Position numbers and translations under genes: made by a program. 64,000 bases of DNA from Polydactylus sextarius (taxonomy: Eukaryota > Chordata > Actinopteri > Polynemidae). The DNA is taken from positions 13,515,501 through 13,579,500 of the forward strand of contig CM028919.1 in NCBI GenBank assembly GCA_016801845.1, in the 5' to 3' direction. The notes under the pieces are model-generated. The model was not told where the DNA came from. It saw only the letters and a list, made by a program, of their open reading frames with translations, and searched no databases. This document shows, piece by piece, positions 60,700 to 64,000 of the stretch; the stretch's first letter is position 1; the number at the start of each line of letters is the position of its first letter.

Positions 60700-63600
60700 C
60701 TTTACATAGATTGAAAAAGAAAAAAGAGAATTAGCATAACAGGTTATAGAATCAATGGGGACTCAGTACGGCTTTGCAACATTGGTATTGCGGAGGTGTT
60801 ATTCCTCTCTGGAGGACTGCTACATTCACAAACTTTTAGGCCAAATCTCACATATCTGGCTGGAAGTATGGGCATTTTTCAAGGAGCCTAAGAGTATGAC
60901 ACTGAAATTACATGGCCAATGTAACTTTGGCTGATGTCACATATATAATAATGATTGTAATGTCTCTAAATGATGTTATTATGTTTTCAAACCTTGACCC
61001 AAATTTCGACAATCCCTGTGCAAATTGGTCTTTGAAAGCCTTGCTTTGCAATAACCTTTCCCAAAGGAACAAGAGATCGCCTATTATGCAGCCAATCTAT
61101 CCAGCTGATTGCTCTTGCTTCTGTCAAACGGACAAGTGTAGTCTCTCATCTTGTATGAAAAAAGCAACGCACACTGTGCCTCGGCCAGAGACAACATCCT
61201 TTAATCAAAGGATGATCACCAAGGCAAAACTGCAGGAACCAAGAGGACATACCTGAGGGACTGAGGGGAGGTAGTCCTTAATAGGAAGAAGAGCACCTAT
61301 GGCTGTAGAACTCTTTGAACATAAGACACTGTGAGAGGTGTGCTGTGTTTTTGGTTTGAGCGCAGGAAGGGGGTTTGACAGGAAAGGAAGTACTAATGAC
61401 TGATACCTACACTGGTATCACAATGGCTTCTCACTCCTTATAAACACTACTATTATTACAGCGGTAACATTATGCAGTAATATAGTTTGTAATGAGAAAT
61501 ACACAGCTGTTTTGAAGGCGTATATAATGTTCCAATTGTTTGGTCAAATAAATAGGAATCATACAATGTATGGATGCAAGTGCTTCAAAGCTAAACAATG
61601 AGTACAGAGCAAAATGATTTTTTCCAAGCATTTGACCTGTATGTGTTTAAACAGAGTACATGCTGCAAATAAGAAGACAAATTTAGTCATTTACTACTTA
61701 ATTTCACTGCTTCTTCAGTATGGAGGGAATTAAAGCATTGCTTGAAGACTTTCTTAGCCGGCTTGTTATGAAACACAGCGCACTTGCAGCCAAAGATCAT
61801 TTTTTCTCTTGTTAGCATAATTTGAGACCAAAAGTGAATTTGCCCTGAGCCTGTAGTGAGAATGGTGCGTTCCATCTTTTCTGTGATGCATCCTGGTAAA
61901 ACTGGGAGCACAAAGTCTTATGTCTAAACAATGTCTTTTCACCCACAGACGTATTTGTTAACATCTCCATAATGTTGCACTAAGAAGGCAGCTTGTAGAA
62001 AAAGCTTCACATATAATACATAATAATTAAGGGGTGAGCACAGAGTTTATATCTTCATTAAGATCTCTGATAGCATTTCAGATGTAGCATTTGTAGCCTG
62101 CAGCTAGCTCCCTTACCTCTCCCTAACCCTCCTCATTTTCCCTTCCTTTTTTACACCCCCTAAATCCTTTCCTCTTTGTGCTCGCTGGTCTGCTCTTCAT
62201 TCACACCTTTGGATAACGAGAGAGCATCAGATTCCTGCTAACCTGCATCACGGCTGACACATGAAAAATGGCGACATTACCAATGCTGGCCCAGGCTGAA
62301 TAAGGACCACCTGATTAGTTCAGGTACTTGCGTCTCCCTAATTTTCATATTAATCATGAGTCCATCTCCATTCTCAAGTCAGACTGCAGCACTTCATGAG
62401 TTTAACATGTGACTAAGACTCACAGAGCCTTGAATTCCCGCTGAAAATAATTATTGTTCAGTAAATCTCAGTTCTTCAGTTTTATTAATCCCCAAAGCCA
62501 GTGGGTGTCACAGTCAATACAGCATAACTGAACCTCCGTTCTACAGCCTGTATGTTTAAGTAACCTTTACATAAAGATCCATATAAAATACGCAAAAAAA
62601 CAGCAACGCTGAGTTTAGAACCCTCATTCATCGACGACTTCTGGGGGCAAAAAAGAAATCCACGAATAGTTTTCATCATTGTTAATCATTTCCCTCTGCT
62701 GGAGATATATTGTCTCATAAAGGGATGAAACTACATCAATTAGTGATCTGGGAGACCATGAGTGCTTGGCTTAAATGTTAAGTAGCATATTAAAATGACA
62801 GTTAAATGGTTCATAGACAGTTATCTCTGAGCTGAATTTAATCATTTGGAGAAAAAAAAATCATCTGTCAATTAAATGGAGAATGAATAATGGCAGTTAG
62901 CTTTGAGGTGCCACTGATGCATGTGAACTACTCTTATTTTAGAAGAGGAAACCCGCAAATCCCATGGCCTGGTGTAAGGACTAATAAAAATTTAAATGTG
63001 CATTTAACGGTTTTAAAAAAGGTTACATAGCCTATTCTGGCAATCAAAATAAGAGGGAAGTACAAGACTAACAATGTAGTCAAATGACAGACACATTTTT
63101 AAAAATGCAAGAATTTCACTAACATGCAATAATCAGGAAATGATCGTCTGGATTCTATAGTAAAGGTGATAATTCAACTGATTAGATTATATCTCACTAA
63201 TGTGAAATGCAGAAACTTGGTCATGTGAATTATTTAAGTGCTTAAAATATCACACTTTTTTTAAAAATAATAATATTATTTAAATTTCATATCATTGAAT
63301 ATCTTTTATTGAAGTTCACATATAATTATATGTTTACAATTGCTACTACATCAGCCAGAGTACAAATTCTACACTGACCTCCTAAAGTCAACATCTGATG
63401 AAGTGATGAATAGAGGAATTAACCACTGACCCTGTCCTCACCTGTCCGCAGTTTGCGGCAACTCTGACTGAAATGCAATTTGGAAAATTACATAATAAAA
63501 CACAAAAAGTATTTTCACATCTGCTTAATGGAGGTAAGAGCTAATTACATCAAATAATTGATAATGAAGCAGACTATTTTACCAATTTTGATAATGACTA

Positions 63601-63752
63601 ACAGATGAGAGAAAAAAAAAATCAAAAACTAGAGCCAACTTTTATCTATCCATTTAGAGAAAAAAATAAGCATCAATCGAGGAGATTTTTTCCCCCCCAA
63701 AGGTTAAAAAAATAAAGAGAAAAAAATAAAAAACTAAAGGTTATGCCATTAC
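60700..63752 (-). other. cdin1: cdin1 intron
   Basis: 3.05-kb phase-0 intron (donor GTAATGG). It is mostly AT-rich; a complex block at 62230-62380 with GCATCACGGCTGACAC, GGCGACATTACCAATGC and CTAATTTTCATATTAATCATG looks regulatory. Frames at 60912-61256 and 61687-61911 show no domain. Confidence 0.75.
62230..62380. promoter_or_regulatory. candidate conserved noncoding element in a cdin1 intron
   Basis: Repeat-poor block with CACCTGATTAGTTCAGG, CCCTAATTTTCATATTAATC and CAATGCTGGCCC words and no coding frame. Chosen on sequence character alone. Confidence 0.3.
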
Positions 63753-63813
63753 CTCATTGGCCAGCTCCAGCAGGACGGGAGCAGTGGGATGTGCCTTGCT
63801 TTCACTTAGATAC
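63753..63813 (-). CDS. cdin1: cdin1 exon, first coding exon visible in this window
   Basis: A 61-bp exon, acceptor ATAATGAAG, donor GAG|GTAATGG. After one base completing the previous codon (probably Arg, as in ...QRYL) it reads YLSESKAHPTAPVLLELANE. The APVLL(D/E)LANE block is conserved in CDIN1, whereas SESKAHPT is variable. Joined to the seven downstream exons it gives a continuous frame of about 220 residues out of roughly 280 to 290 expected. The N-terminal exons lie past 64000. Confidence 0.9.
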
Positions 63814-64000
63814 CTTCATTATAACAAAGAACAACAACAGCAGTGAAAAAAAAAAAATCATGGCCCACAAAGGCAGACAGAAGGGTAGAGGGGACTAGAC
63901 CAGGCTAGCCAAGACATGCTAATGTCCCTGATGACTTTGCCCTAGGTGGCATATGGCAGGCTCAGTGCGGTTAAAACAGCACTGCTTGAAGGGCTTCAAA
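63814..64000 (-). other. cdin1: cdin1 intron, cut by the window edge
   Basis: 187 bp of intron upstream of the first visible exon. No feature seen. Confidence 0.7.

Overview
This is a stretch of vertebrate nuclear DNA, almost certainly from a ray-finned (teleost) fish. The coding sequence sits in short exons with GT..AG introns. Dinucleotide and pentanucleotide microsatellites are abundant, and two degraded interspersed repeats resemble families common in fish genomes. No bacterial-type gene, operon, CRISPR array, rRNA or tRNA was seen. Nearly all long open frames are chance frames in repeats, introns or UTRs.

Two real protein-coding genes are present, arranged tail to tail. On the + strand, 1 to about 9,410 holds the 3' end of meis2, a TALE-class homeobox transcription factor. 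It comprises the exon that ends the homeodomain (1678-1736), a C-terminal exon (3560-3649), an alternative exon carrying its own stop codon (4164-4262), and the long terminal exon with its 3' UTR (7506 to about 9410). On the - strand, the last eight coding exons of cdin1 (C15orf41 homologue, TPD-motif/PD-(D/E)XK-like family) run from 63813 down to 23353. Every splice phase joins correctly. The 5' coding exons of cdin1 lie beyond 64000 and those of meis2 lie before position 1.

Layout: 1-9410 is meis2. 9411-23352 is noncoding DNA between the two convergent genes: AT-rich and repeat-rich up to about 17 kb, then more complex. 23353-23509 is the isolated last exon of cdin1. 23510-49408 is a single 25.9-kb cdin1 intron with many complex, repeat-poor blocks. 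49409-63813 holds the other seven cdin1 exons.

The meis2-cdin1 neighbourhood matches the human arrangement at 15q14 as I remember it. It fits a genomic regulatory block, in which a bystander gene is held next to a developmental regulator because its introns carry the regulator's enhancers. Blocks listed here as candidate conserved noncoding elements were chosen by eye for sequence complexity and homeodomain/TALE-like motifs; none was tested by alignment. I found no convincing undescribed biological system. The most checkable points are the cdin1 gene structure, the alternative meis2 ends, a His/Pro-rich tract in the meis2 tail, a perfect PBX-MEIS composite motif at 19842, and a CpG-dense block near 10.3 kb.
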